A stretch of 64,000 bases of DNA from Minicystis rosea (GTDB lineage: Bacteria > Myxococcota_A > Polyangia > Polyangiales > Polyangiaceae). The position numbers and the translations under genes were made by a program. Shown piece by piece: positions 50,593 to 59,373 of this stretch; the first letter of the stretch is position 1; the number at the start of each line of letters is the position of its first letter. The notes beneath the pieces are model-generated. The model searched no databases, was not told where the DNA came from, and worked only from the letters and a program-made list of their open reading frames with translations. The DNA lies in NCBI GenBank assembly GCA_001931535.1, contig CP016211.1:10958377-11022376 (forward strand), given 5' to 3'.

Positions 50593-53018
50593 GCGCGCTC
50601 CAGGGTCGATCGCTTCAAGTTGGCGCCGGTGAAGTCGCAGCCCGATCCACTGGCTTGCAAGAGCTTGGCGTCGTAAAGGCTCGATCCGGTGAACTTGGCT
50701 CCGGCGAGCTTGGACTTGCAGAGATCGGCCGAGAACAGATTGGCCTTCACGATCTCGGCGCGCTCCAGCGTCGCCCGATAGAAGCGGCACTCGCGGAGGT
50801 TCGCGCCGAAGAACTTGGCGCCGATCGCCGAGGCCTCGGTGAAGTGCGCCCCGATCATCACCGCATGATCGAAGTCGGCGTCGTCGATGACGGCGCGAGC
50901 CCAGAAGCTCCGCGGCCCGACGGCTTGCACGAAGCGGGCGCCGGGGATCACCGCGTCGCTGAAGTTCGCCCCCGTGAGCTTGGCGAGGCTCATGTCGAGC
51001 TTGCGCCCGCGACACTGGATCATCATCGCGAAGGTCAAGGACGCCTGCGCGAAGCTCGCGCGATCGAGCACGGCCTCGGAGAAGTCCGCGTGATCGAAGA
51101 CCGCGCTCGTCCCCACCGCGCCTTCGAGCACCGCTTTGGCGAAGATGGCATAGGGCGCGTTCACCTCCGTGAGGTTGGCGTCCGTGAGATTGGCATTCTC
51201 GAAGAAGGCCATATCCATCGTCGCGCCCGTGAAGTCCGCGCCCGCCGCGCGCGCCGCCACGGCGTTGGCGAGCGTGAGATCGGCGCCCGTGAGATCCGCG
51301 CCGGTGAGGTCGGCCTTGTAGAGAATGGCATTGCGCAGGTTGCACCCGCGCAGCTTGGCGCCCGCGAGGTTCGCGCCCGTGAGATCGGCGGACTCCAGCG
51401 TCGCGGCGCTGAGGTCCATGCCGTGGAGGTCTCGGCCCTTGAGATCTTGTTCGGCGAGGTTTCGCCCCGGGCCTGGCTCGTCGGTGGAGATGGGGCCGGG
51501 GACCGAGTAATTCGGATCGAGCTGTTTGAGCCGCGGATCGTGGGGCAGCGCCTCGAGCGCTTCGATCCCGGCGATGGGCTTGCCCGTCGTCGCCGCGGTC
51601 TTCTTCAGCTCGGCCACCTTGGCCATGACGGCGCGCATCTGTTGCTTGAGCCCGAGATTCGGCATCACCCCGGGCCGGCGTGGCATGGGCGTCGGCGCCG
51701 TGTCGGTGCCGATGTTCTTCACCGCCGCGGCCATGGCGGGCGCGAGCGCGGTGTTCCCCGTGCGCTCGGCGGCGGCGCTGCTCGCCGACAGGCCTTGATC
51801 GATCCGCTTTCCCGTATCCGGGCTCATCAGCTTCCCGAAGGTGTCGCCGATGGCACCGGAGACGGGGTTTTGCGCCAGATCTTGGCTCGCGGCGGCCGGC
51901 GCGTCCTGCCCTTTGCGCCGCCGTTCCAGGGCCTCGCCGGCTTCGAGGAGGCCGGGCGGCATGGCCGCGAGGACGCCCGTGGGATCGCGCTCGAACTCGT
52001 CGAGAAGGACCTTGTAATAACCCTCCGGCAGCGGGCGCTCGGCGAGCGGCTCGGAGGCGATGAAGACGAAGGCGACGTCGGCGAGATCGTCCTCCCGCAC
52101 TTCGCAGAGACCGCGCCACGTCAGGTAAAGGAGGCCTTCGTCCAGATCGGCATGGACCGTATCGAGGCTCATGTGCGCTTCGCGAAAACGCTTTTCGCGA
52201 TCTTTCACGAAGGCACGGATACGCAGGCCCGGGAGCTTGGTGGAAATCAGCGGGACGGTCGGATGCAGGTTTTGGAAGACCACGTCCTCGTCGCCGCGGA
52301 GGAAGCCTTTGATCTGTTGATCGGGCGGCGCCGCGCTGAAATAGGACCAATCGAAATCTTCGGCCTGATAGGGCGCGCGCTTCTCCTGATACGATTTGCC
52401 GTATTCCTTGCCGACCTTCGACGCGCGCTGTGGCCAAGCAGGGTTGATGGGCCCGAAGCTCGCCGGCTCGTGATCCGCGCCGCGGCGCTGGATGGGGGAC
52501 GCCGGATCTTCGATGCACGGTAGCTCCGCGCTCTCGTGCCCTTTGCCCACGGGGTTCTTCGCGTACGCGGGGCCGCCGAAGGCGTGCGCGTAGTCGAGCG
52601 GCATCTTGGTGAAGGGCAGCGGCTCCGACGCGAGCGCGCCCGCATAGCGATCCGAGAAGGCCCGCGGCCCCACGACGCGCAGGCTCTTCGACCATGCGCC
52701 CACCGCCACGCGCGCGAGACACTCCGTCACGGGGCGGCCGCGCGGCGCGTGGCAGGTGCCTTTGAGCAAGACCTCGGCGTTGAGCTTGTAGTCGGCGAAA
52801 TCACCCGGATAGACGCACTCGCCCTTGCGGTCCTCGTCCTCCTCCAGGAACGTCTCGGCGCTGAGCGCGCCCTGCTCGACCTTCTCGTCGACGGCGAGCG
52901 CCTCACCCGGTCGCAGCGCGAACGCGCCGCGCACGATGATCGTCATCTCCGGCTGCGGCGGCCGCCGCGAGCACACCTTCGTCCCGAGCAGGAACGGCGT
53001 GAGGTTCTTCGTCAGCAT
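50589..53018 (-). CDS. DUF2169 protein fused to pentapeptide repeats
   Basis: The protein has 809 residues. About 1-330 are a DUF2169 domain (MLTKNLTPFLLGTKVCSRRP, EMTIIVRGAFALRPGEALAV, LDYAHAFGGPAYAKNPVGKG, WSYFSAAPPDQQIKGFLRGD). DUF2169 is established in Agrobacterium as an accessory that helps load a DUF4150 PAAR protein on VgrG. An Ala/Pro/Lys linker covers about 370-480. From about 490 to the end are pentapeptides (LKGRDLHGMDLSAATLESAD, LTGADLTGADLTLANAVAAR). It precedes the second pentapeptide gene with a 4-base overlap. ATG at 53018. Confidence 0.9.
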   Translation of the reverse strand: MLTKNLTPFLLGTKVCSRRPPQPEMTIIVRGAFALRPGEALAVDEKVEQGALSAETFLEEDEDRKGECVYPGDFADYKLNAEVLLKGTCHAPRGRPVTECLARVAVGAWSKSLRVVGPRAFSDRYAGALASEPLPFTKMPLDYAHAFGGPAYAKNPVGKGHESAELPCIEDPASPIQRRGADHEPASFGPINPAWPQRASKVGKEYGKSYQEKRAPYQAEDFDWSYFSAAPPDQQIKGFLRGDEDVVFQNLHPTVPLISTKLPGLRIRAFVKDREKRFREAHMSLDTVHADLDEGLLYLTWRGLCEVREDDLADVAFVFIASEPLAERPLPEGYYKVLLDEFERDPTGVLAAMPPGLLEAGEALERRRKGQDAPAAASQDLAQNPVSGAIGDTFGKLMSPDTGKRIDQGLSASSAAAERTGNTALAPAMAAAVKNIGTDTAPTPMPRRPGVMPNLGLKQQMRAVMAKVAELKKTAATTGKPIAGIEALEALPHDPRLKQLDPNYSVPGPISTDEPGPGRNLAEQDLKGRDLHGMDLSAATLESADLTGANLAGAKLRGCNLRNAILYKADLTGADLTGADLTLANAVAARAAGADFTGATMDMAFFENANLTDANLTEVNAPYAIFAKAVLEGAVGTSAVFDHADFSEAVLDRASFAQASLTFAMMIQCRGRKLDMSLAKLTGANFSDAVIPGARFVQAVGPRSFWARAVIDDADFDHAVMIGAHFTEASAIGAKFFGANLRECRFYRATLERAEIVKANLFSADLCKSKLAGAKFTGSSLYDAKLLQASGSGCDFTGANLKRSTLERA

Positions 53019-53034
53019 CGGTCACGCCTTCGGT

Positions 53035-54885
53035 TCAGACACCGAGGTCGACTTTGAGGGCCGTGATGGTGGTCTTGAGCGCGGCCATCAGCTCCACGTT
53101 GCTCATGCGCTTGCCGCTGAGCTGGGCGACGAAGCTATCCAGCGCGACCTGTTTGTCTTGGAGCGCGGCCTTCTCCTTCTTGGTCTTGAACTCCTCGTGC
53201 GGGCCGAGCTTCACCTCGTAGGTGCCGGAGATGTCGATGTCGATCTTGCCCCCGAGGAAGAGGTCGATCACCCCGCCCACCTCGATGCTCGAGTGCAGCG
53301 CGCCCGTGTGCACCTCGACGTGGGCCGCGGCCGCGGTGTGCTCCACGATGACGGCCGCGTCGGTCGTGGACGCGATGGCGTTGGCCACCGTCACCTCGGT
53401 GATGGCGTTGGCGTGCGTCTCGGAGCTGATCGTCCCCGTGCAGTGGGTCGACTCGGTGATCGCGTCGGCCCACGTCTCCTCGTGGATCGAAGGGATCTTC
53501 CACGCCGAGCTGCCCGTGTACGACTCGATCTTCGTCGCCCACGTCTTCTCGATGATGTGCGGATTGCCGCGGGGCAGGCCGTACGAAGAGTTCTTCGGCA
53601 CCGGCTCCGTGAGCTTCGTTTCGGGCTCGCCGTACTTGTAGTGATTGGCCGGGTGGCCCTGCATGCCGTCGTCGTCTTTCCTGCCGACGCGCACGGGGTT
53701 CTCCGAGCCGACGTACGTCTCCCAGAGATCGCCCCAGTTCTCTTCTTTGAAATTGCCGGCGTTGCGGCTGTATTGATAGACGCGCTCGGTCGAGTTCTGG
53801 AGCAGCCACGCGCCGCCCTTGTAATCCGCGTTGAACGCGATCCCGTCCACGACCGCCTGCTGCGCCGCGGGGATGGTGGTGTTCTTGAGCGTGTCCACCT
53901 CGGCCTGGAGGCGGCCTCGCTCCGCCAGCAGCTTGTCGTATTCGCTGGGCCCGGTGTTCGTCCAACCGCCCTGATTCGTCGGCTCGTGCGACGCGGTCGG
54001 GAGCTTGCCGTCGATCGCGCTGATCAGGAGCTCAAGCGTCTGCTGCGCTTGTTGAAGCTCGGTGACCCTCCGGTTGAGCGCGTCGATGTCCGTGGGATCG
54101 ATGTACGCTTCCTTGATCCACGTCACCGTGACGGACGCGCCCGGCATCGTCGCGCCGGCGTAATCCTGGACGTTGTTGCCCGACGCTTCCCAGCCCATCC
54201 CCTGGCCGAGCTCCTTCGTCCGGCCGAGCACGATGAGCTTGTAGTTGCCTTGGATGACCTCGATCTTGTCGCCCGCGGTGGTGGTGATGCGGTTGCCGTC
54301 GGCGTGATCGCGCCAGCCGCTGTCCGCTTCGAGCCTCGCGCTCTTCGCCTTGCGCTGCGCGCTCGTGAACCCGTGCCCCTCGGGGCCGGCCGGGTTCTCG
54401 TTGCCCGAGCCGCGACGGCGGTAGTCGTCGATGAAGGGTGAGAAGACCGCGGGCTCGTCCTCGCCCATCAAGTAGTCGGCGAAGGCCTTGTCGTACTCGG
54501 GGTTCTTCGTCGTCCCGTCGGCGAGCTTCTCTTTCGTGAAGCGCGCGAGGACCTCCGGATCGCGGATGGGCGCGACGTTGCCGTTGGCGTCGGGGTTCGG
54601 CGCGCCGTAGCCGGCGGGGCCGACGAGGTAGGCGAGGCGCGCGAGGTTCGAGCCCTGCTCCGTCATCCATGGCTTGTTGGGCGCGCCGATGCGCAGGAAC
54701 GACGTCTTCGAGCTATCGACCGTCAGGTTGCCCTGCTTGTCGGGCTCGCCCTTCTTCGTGTCGCCGGTGAAGTGGGGGACGCTGATCAGGAAGTACTTGC
54801 CGGGGACCTGCTGCTCGCTCGTCTTCGTGGTGTCGCTCTCGTTGCCGGAGACGAAGTCGTCGACGGTGCTCAAATCGTTCGCCAT
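53035..54885 (-). CDS. Unknown T6SS-island protein with C-terminal beta repeats
   Basis: This 616-residue protein has no domain I can name. The N-terminal part is polar (MANDLSTVDDFVSGNESDTT, YFLISVPHFTGDTKKGEP). The middle has IEVIQGNYKLIVLGRTKELG and a helical heptad stretch (ALNRRVTELQQAQQTLELLI). About residues 470-560 are short Thr/Glu/Ala-rich repeats with period about 8 (ETWADAITEST, ETHANAITEVTVANAIASTT, AAVIVEHTAAAAHVEVHTGA), suggesting a beta-solenoid. The C-terminus is helical. No signal peptide. It lies 16 bases upstream of the DUF2169 gene on the same strand. ATG at 54885 has AGGAG just upstream. It may be cargo or a replacement for the missing VgrG needle. Confidence 0.78.
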   Translation of the reverse strand: MANDLSTVDDFVSGNESDTTKTSEQQVPGKYFLISVPHFTGDTKKGEPDKQGNLTVDSSKTSFLRIGAPNKPWMTEQGSNLARLAYLVGPAGYGAPNPDANGNVAPIRDPEVLARFTKEKLADGTTKNPEYDKAFADYLMGEDEPAVFSPFIDDYRRRGSGNENPAGPEGHGFTSAQRKAKSARLEADSGWRDHADGNRITTTAGDKIEVIQGNYKLIVLGRTKELGQGMGWEASGNNVQDYAGATMPGASVTVTWIKEAYIDPTDIDALNRRVTELQQAQQTLELLISAIDGKLPTASHEPTNQGGWTNTGPSEYDKLLAERGRLQAEVDTLKNTTIPAAQQAVVDGIAFNADYKGGAWLLQNSTERVYQYSRNAGNFKEENWGDLWETYVGSENPVRVGRKDDDGMQGHPANHYKYGEPETKLTEPVPKNSSYGLPRGNPHIIEKTWATKIESYTGSSAWKIPSIHEETWADAITESTHCTGTISSETHANAITEVTVANAIASTTDAAVIVEHTAAAAHVEVHTGALHSSIEVGGVIDLFLGGKIDIDISGTYEVKLGPHEEFKTKKEKAALQDKQVALDSFVAQLSGKRMSNVELMAALKTTITALKVDLGV

Positions 54886-55078
54886 GGCTCCTGCTCCACG
54901 CCGCATTTTCTGCGCAGCGGCGGCGGCGCTCTTGTGCTTCGGTACGCGCGAGCGCAGGCGATGCTACGCAGCCCACCATGCGCCGTCCAGAGCGGTGCTT
55001 GACGACGACGGTGTGGTTTGTTGTGCTCGTCGTCCGAGGATCGCGCCGGCGCGATCCTTCGATCCTGCGGAAGATCTC
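54886..55078. other. Divergent promoter region of the T6SS island
   Basis: The 193 bases between the leftward 616-residue gene and the rightward DUF2169 gene probably drive both transcripts. No clear hexamers were recognised. Confidence 0.4.
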
Positions 55079-56779
55079 ATGTCGAAGTCTCACACCCCGC
55101 CCATCCAGATCGCGCCGGTGAGCCCCGTTTCCACGGGTGCGATGGCGTGGCGGCGGAGTGGCAAGCTGCGCGTCTCCATCGTCGTGAAGGCGACGTTCTC
55201 CTTCGAGCGCGGGTCGATGGTGTTGGTCGAGCCGACCCCGCTCCGCGAGGTCGAGACGCATCACGGCAACAGCCCGTCACGGAGCGTGCGCGAGAGCGTC
55301 GACATCGTGCCTCCGCTCGCGCACGCCGAGGTGCTCTTCGTCGGTCACGCGCACGCGCCCGGCGGCCAGCCCGTGCCTTCGATGATGGTGCGCCTCGCCG
55401 TCGTGCGGAATCAATGGCCGCTCGTCGACAAGACGCTCGGCGTCCGCGGCGATCTCACCGCCAAGGGCGGCCACCCCAAGCCCTTTCAGCACATGCCCCT
55501 CATGTACGAAAAGGCCTTTGGGGGCATGGATGAGATCGACAACCCCATGGGCATCGGGCTCGGCGACAACCCCGATCGCGCGCTGCCCAACGTCGTTTAT
55601 CCCGACGCGACCCAATTGGCGCCGGCCTCGTTCGCGCCCATCTCGTGGTATTGGCCCGTCCGCCGGCGGCTCCTCGGCGGGCGCTCGCGCCGCCTGTTGG
55701 AGCAGCGGATCGTCGAGCTCCCCGACGATTTCGACATGGAGTATTTCCAATCGGCGCCGCGCGATCAGCGCTTCTCGTCGCTGCGCGGGGACGAAGAGAT
55801 CGTCCTCGAAGGGCTCCATCCGACGGAGCCGAGCTTGACGCTGCGCCTGCCCGGCGCGCGCGCCGTGGCCCGCATGTACGGGCCCGACGGCAACCCCACG
55901 CCGCTCGCGCTGGCCGCGGACACGGTGCTCATCGATGGGGACGCGCAGCGGTGCTCGGTGGTTTGGCGCGGCAGTCAGGTGATCGCGTCGGAGGCCGCGC
56001 TGGACACGATTTACGTGCTCGCGGGCCTCGAGCTGCCGAAGCAACCGATCGTGTGGCCGGCGGCCGTCACGCCTCCCACGGGCCGGAGCAGCACCGTGGT
56101 CATCGAGGTCGGCGCGGCGCCGAGCCCGCCCTGGGGCGGCACCATGGTCCTCGAGGTCGACGCGCCCGCGCCCGGCGGCCGGCGCGGCACCGTGATCCTC
56201 ACCGACGTCACGCCCGCGGCCGACGGCGAGGAGAGGGCCACGGCGGTCTTGCCGACGACGTCCTTGCTTCAGGGCATCGGCCCCGACGAGCAGAAGCTCA
56301 TGGAGACGGCTTTCGGCGATCCAGGCGCGCCCGCGGCCCCCGTGGCTCCGTTCGCCATCGCCGCGCCCGGCTCCGCGCAGGCGTCGAGCGCGCCCATTCC
56401 CGGTGCGCCGTGGGCGCCGTCGGCCGCCGCCGTCGCGCCCCCGCCCGTCTCGAATCCCTGGGAAGGCACGTTGGATCTGCGGCCCGATCCGCCGGTCCGC
56501 CTCGCGACCCCGAGCCCGCCCGCGCCCGCGCCCGATCCAGATCCCGACGCCAACGCCTCCACGCTCGAGATCCAATCCCGCGCGCCTACGCCTGCTCCCG
56601 CCGCGCCACCGCCTCCCGCCGCGCCGCCTCCCGCTGAAGCCAAGCCCGCCGAGAAGGCTTGGTCCTGGCGCACCGAAGAGCCGCCGCCCGCGCCCCCGCC
56701 GCAAAAGACCTTGCCGAAGCCGATCCCCAAAGTCCCGGTGCAAAAGAGCATCTACGGCAAGTTCGGCGGAAAGAAATAA
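55079..56779 (+). CDS. DUF2169 protein with Ala/Pro-rich tail
   Basis: The protein has 566 residues. About 1-325 are DUF2169 (GAMAWRRSGKLRVSIVVKAT, PLMYEKAFGGMDEIDNPMGI, FDMEYFQSAPRDQRFSSLRG, EIVLEGLHPTEPSLTLRLPG). The remainder is an Ala/Pro-rich low-complexity tail that ends in a basic KSIYGKFGGKK. It is probably a second adaptor for PAAR/VgrG cargo loading and is divergent from the rest of the island. ATG at 55079. Confidence 0.88.
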   Translation: MSKSHTPPIQIAPVSPVSTGAMAWRRSGKLRVSIVVKATFSFERGSMVLVEPTPLREVETHHGNSPSRSVRESVDIVPPLAHAEVLFVGHAHAPGGQPVPSMMVRLAVVRNQWPLVDKTLGVRGDLTAKGGHPKPFQHMPLMYEKAFGGMDEIDNPMGIGLGDNPDRALPNVVYPDATQLAPASFAPISWYWPVRRRLLGGRSRRLLEQRIVELPDDFDMEYFQSAPRDQRFSSLRGDEEIVLEGLHPTEPSLTLRLPGARAVARMYGPDGNPTPLALAADTVLIDGDAQRCSVVWRGSQVIASEAALDTIYVLAGLELPKQPIVWPAAVTPPTGRSSTVVIEVGAAPSPPWGGTMVLEVDAPAPGGRRGTVILTDVTPAADGEERATAVLPTTSLLQGIGPDEQKLMETAFGDPGAPAAPVAPFAIAAPGSAQASSAPIPGAPWAPSAAAVAPPPVSNPWEGTLDLRPDPPVRLATPSPPAPAPDPDPDANASTLEIQSRAPTPAPAAPPPPAAPPPAEAKPAEKAWSWRTEEPPPAPPPQKTLPKPIPKVPVQKSIYGKFGGKK

Positions 56780-56791
56780 GACAACCATTCT

Positions 56792-56991
56792 GATTCCCGC
56801 CGGCGTGGGCGGGAATCGGATGGCGTCACATTGGCGAATGCTCGGGTGAAATCGAATGCGATCGCCGGCGCGGCGATCGCACGATGGTGAGGTCGGCGGC
56901 GACGCGGCCCGCCCTTTCGAGAGGGCCGCGTCGTCTGTCGGATTAGGGCCGGCTCGTCCGGCCCGGGGTATGGGGCCGCTTGCGGCCCCAT
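56792..56991. terminator. Array of five hairpins between convergent genes
   Basis: Five perfect inverted repeats follow one another: 56792-56801/56808-56817 (10 bp), 56857-56867/56871-56881 (11 bp), 56901-56910/56923-56932 (10 bp), 56946-56952/56958-56964 (7 bp) and 56970-56979/56982-56991 (10 bp). The outermost ones can terminate the two converging transcripts. None has a U-tract. The stems have different sequences, so they are not copies of one element. Confidence 0.65.
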
Positions 56992-57001
56992 CGTGACGCG
57001 A

Positions 57002-59191
57002 TCAGGAGCCCGACTTCGTGTGCGCCAGCGCGAAGGCGTAACGATCGGCGCCTTCCTCGACGGCGGCCTTCACCATGTCGGCGCCGCCGTGACCGCTGTT
57101 GCGCTCGATGCGGAGGAGCACCGGGCCGCCCGTGCTCGCGGCCTGGAGCGCGGCCGCGAACTTGCGGGCGTGGAGCGGGTCCACGCGATCGTCGCTGTCC
57201 GCCGAGAGCATCAGGACCGGCGGGTACTTCTCGCCCGCTTTCACGTGGTGATACGGCGAATAACCGAAGAGCGCTTTGAACTGCTCCGCGTCGTCGGCAG
57301 ATCCGTATTCGCTGATCCACGTCTTGCCGGAGCCGAAGAGGTGATACCGCACCATGTCGAGGAGCGGCACGGCGCAGAGCACGGCCGAGAACAGGTCGGG
57401 CCGCTGCGTCACCGCCGCGCCCACGAGCAGACCGCCGTTGGAGCCGCCGTGGATCGCCAGGCGATCGGAGCGCGTGTATCCCTCCTTCACCAGGTACTCG
57501 GCGGCGCCGATGAAGTCGTCGAAGACGTTCTGCTTCTTCGTCAGCATCCCATCGCGGTGCCACTCCTCGCCGTACTCCGACCCGCCGCGCAGGTTCGGCA
57601 CCGCGAACAGGCCACCACGCTCGAGCCAGGGATAGATGGAGGCGCTGAAGGTGCTCGTCTCCGAGACCTGGAAGCCGCCGTATCCATAGAGGAGCGCGCG
57701 GGTGCTGCCGTCCTTCTTCAGGTCCTTGCGGTGGACGATGAACATCGACACGCGCGTCCCATCCTTCGACGGATAGAACACCTGCTCGACCGTGTACGGC
57801 GAGGTGTCGACCGGCACTTTGACCTTGGTGTAGAGCTTGGTCTCGCCGCTCTTCATCGACATCTCGTGGATCTCGTTCGGCGTGGTGAACGAGGTGAACG
57901 AGAAGTAGGCTGCGTCCTCGTCGGCGCGGCCGCTCGGGCCGCCGACAGTGCCGACGCCGGGCAGCGGCACGTCACGCACCTTCTTGCCGTCGAGCTCGAA
58001 GATCTCGAGCGCGCTCGTGGCGTTCTTCAAATACGACACCGCCATGCGCCCGCCGATGACACCGGCGTTGTCGATCGTGGCGTCGGCCCGCTCGGGGATG
58101 ATCTCTTTCCAATCGGCGCGATCGAGCTTCTTCGGATCGACCGCGTAGACGCGCGACTTGGGCGCGCCGTCGTCGGTGGTGACGTAGAAGCGATCCTTGT
58201 AGGCCTCGGCCGAGAAATGAGCCTTCTTGCCGACCGCGAGCGGCTTGAACTCCGCCTTCGCGCCGGCCTTCACGTCCTTCACGTAGAGGTCGATCGACGT
58301 CCACCCGTGTTGCACGTAGAGGAAGAGAAAGCGGCCGTCCTGCGAGAGATCGGCGTAGAGGAAGGTCGTGGGATCGTGCAGCGCTTCGCGGACGATCTTG
58401 TCCTTCTTCGGGTCCTCGCCGATCTTGTGGAAGCGCACCTCGGCGTAGCCGGGCCGATCGGCTTCCTTGATGCTCGGGTCCGTCGGCAGCCACGTGTAAT
58501 AGAAGCCGTCGCCCTTGGGCGTCCACGAGGCGGTCGCGTATTTGGCGCCTTCGATGACGTCGACCGCGCTCTTCTTCCCGGTCTTCACGTCGATCACGTA
58601 GAGCGTGGCCTCGTCGGAGTTGTTCTTCCGCTCCGCGTAGGCGACGAGCTTCCCATCCCACGAGACGCTCCACACACCGAGCGAGACGCTCCCGTCCTTG
58701 GACCACGCGTTGGGGTCGAGCAGGACTTGCTCCGCGCCGTCCTTGCCCTGCTTCCAATAGACGATGGTCTTCTCTTTGTTGGCGTGGCGGCGCGTGTAGA
58801 AATACCGATCACCGCGGTGCCGGGGCGCCGAGACGGCGTCGATGTAATAAAGCTCCTTGAGGCGCGCGGCGATGGCGTCGCGCTCGGGGAGCTTGTGGAG
58901 CTCGCCGCGCGTGAGGTCGTCTTGGGACTTCATCCACGCTTGCACGTCCGCGGCTTTGGAGTCCTCCAGCCAGCGATACGGATCGCGCACCGCGACGCCG
59001 TGAATCGTGTCCGTGGGGCCGTCGGCGCGCGACGCCGGATAGGCGAGCGCTGGTTTCGCGGGCGCGCTCGGCGCGGCGGTGGCAACGGGAGCTTGGGTGG
59101 GATCGGTGGGGGGCGTCATGGTTTGGGGGACTTCTCCGGCACATCCGGCGATGACGGCGGCCGCGAGGATGGTTGGGGAGAGCTTCTTCAT
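57002..59191 (-). CDS. Prolyl oligopeptidase family lipoprotein (S9A)
   Basis: The 729-residue protein has a lipoprotein signal (LSPTILAAAVIAGC) and an Ala/Pro linker. A seven-bladed propeller domain lies at about 70-430 (VRDPYRWLEDSKAADVQAWM), then the alpha/beta hydrolase domain. Catalytic residues: Ser (about 584) in HGGSNGGLLVG, Asp in LSADSDDRVDPLHA and His in NSGHGGAD. It cleaves short peptides after proline. Its envelope location suggests peptide scavenging or signalling. ATG at 59191. It converges with the DUF2169 gene. Confidence 0.95.
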   Translation of the reverse strand: MKKLSPTILAAAVIAGCAGEVPQTMTPPTDPTQAPVATAAPSAPAKPALAYPASRADGPTDTIHGVAVRDPYRWLEDSKAADVQAWMKSQDDLTRGELHKLPERDAIAARLKELYYIDAVSAPRHRGDRYFYTRRHANKEKTIVYWKQGKDGAEQVLLDPNAWSKDGSVSLGVWSVSWDGKLVAYAERKNNSDEATLYVIDVKTGKKSAVDVIEGAKYATASWTPKGDGFYYTWLPTDPSIKEADRPGYAEVRFHKIGEDPKKDKIVREALHDPTTFLYADLSQDGRFLFLYVQHGWTSIDLYVKDVKAGAKAEFKPLAVGKKAHFSAEAYKDRFYVTTDDGAPKSRVYAVDPKKLDRADWKEIIPERADATIDNAGVIGGRMAVSYLKNATSALEIFELDGKKVRDVPLPGVGTVGGPSGRADEDAAYFSFTSFTTPNEIHEMSMKSGETKLYTKVKVPVDTSPYTVEQVFYPSKDGTRVSMFIVHRKDLKKDGSTRALLYGYGGFQVSETSTFSASIYPWLERGGLFAVPNLRGGSEYGEEWHRDGMLTKKQNVFDDFIGAAEYLVKEGYTRSDRLAIHGGSNGGLLVGAAVTQRPDLFSAVLCAVPLLDMVRYHLFGSGKTWISEYGSADDAEQFKALFGYSPYHHVKAGEKYPPVLMLSADSDDRVDPLHARKFAAALQAASTGGPVLLRIERNSGHGGADMVKAAVEEGADRYAFALAHTKSGS

Positions 59192-59373
59192 GGCGAGCCC
59201 GAACGTAGCGCGGTTCGCGCCGCCGCGCTCCGCTCATGCGCGGGGCCGAAAGACGCCGCCGGAGGAAGCGGTGATTCCCCTCGACGGGCCTCGCAGGCGC
59301 ATCGCTCGGGCTCATCCGTCGTGGCCGACCGAGACGATCGCGCAGGGAGCGTCGCTCGCGCGAGGCCGCCGCT

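Noticed and set aside
48832..50676. 614-codon plus-strand frame opposite the pentapeptide gene
   Set aside because: It is composed of Glu/Ile/Ala-rich periodic shadow sequence produced by the complementary pentapeptide repeats.
50593..52722. Upstream extension of the pentapeptide frame
   Set aside because: The frame is open but overlaps the well-supported DUF2169 gene and has random Arg/Ala composition; the GTGA overlap at 50589-50592 gives the natural start.
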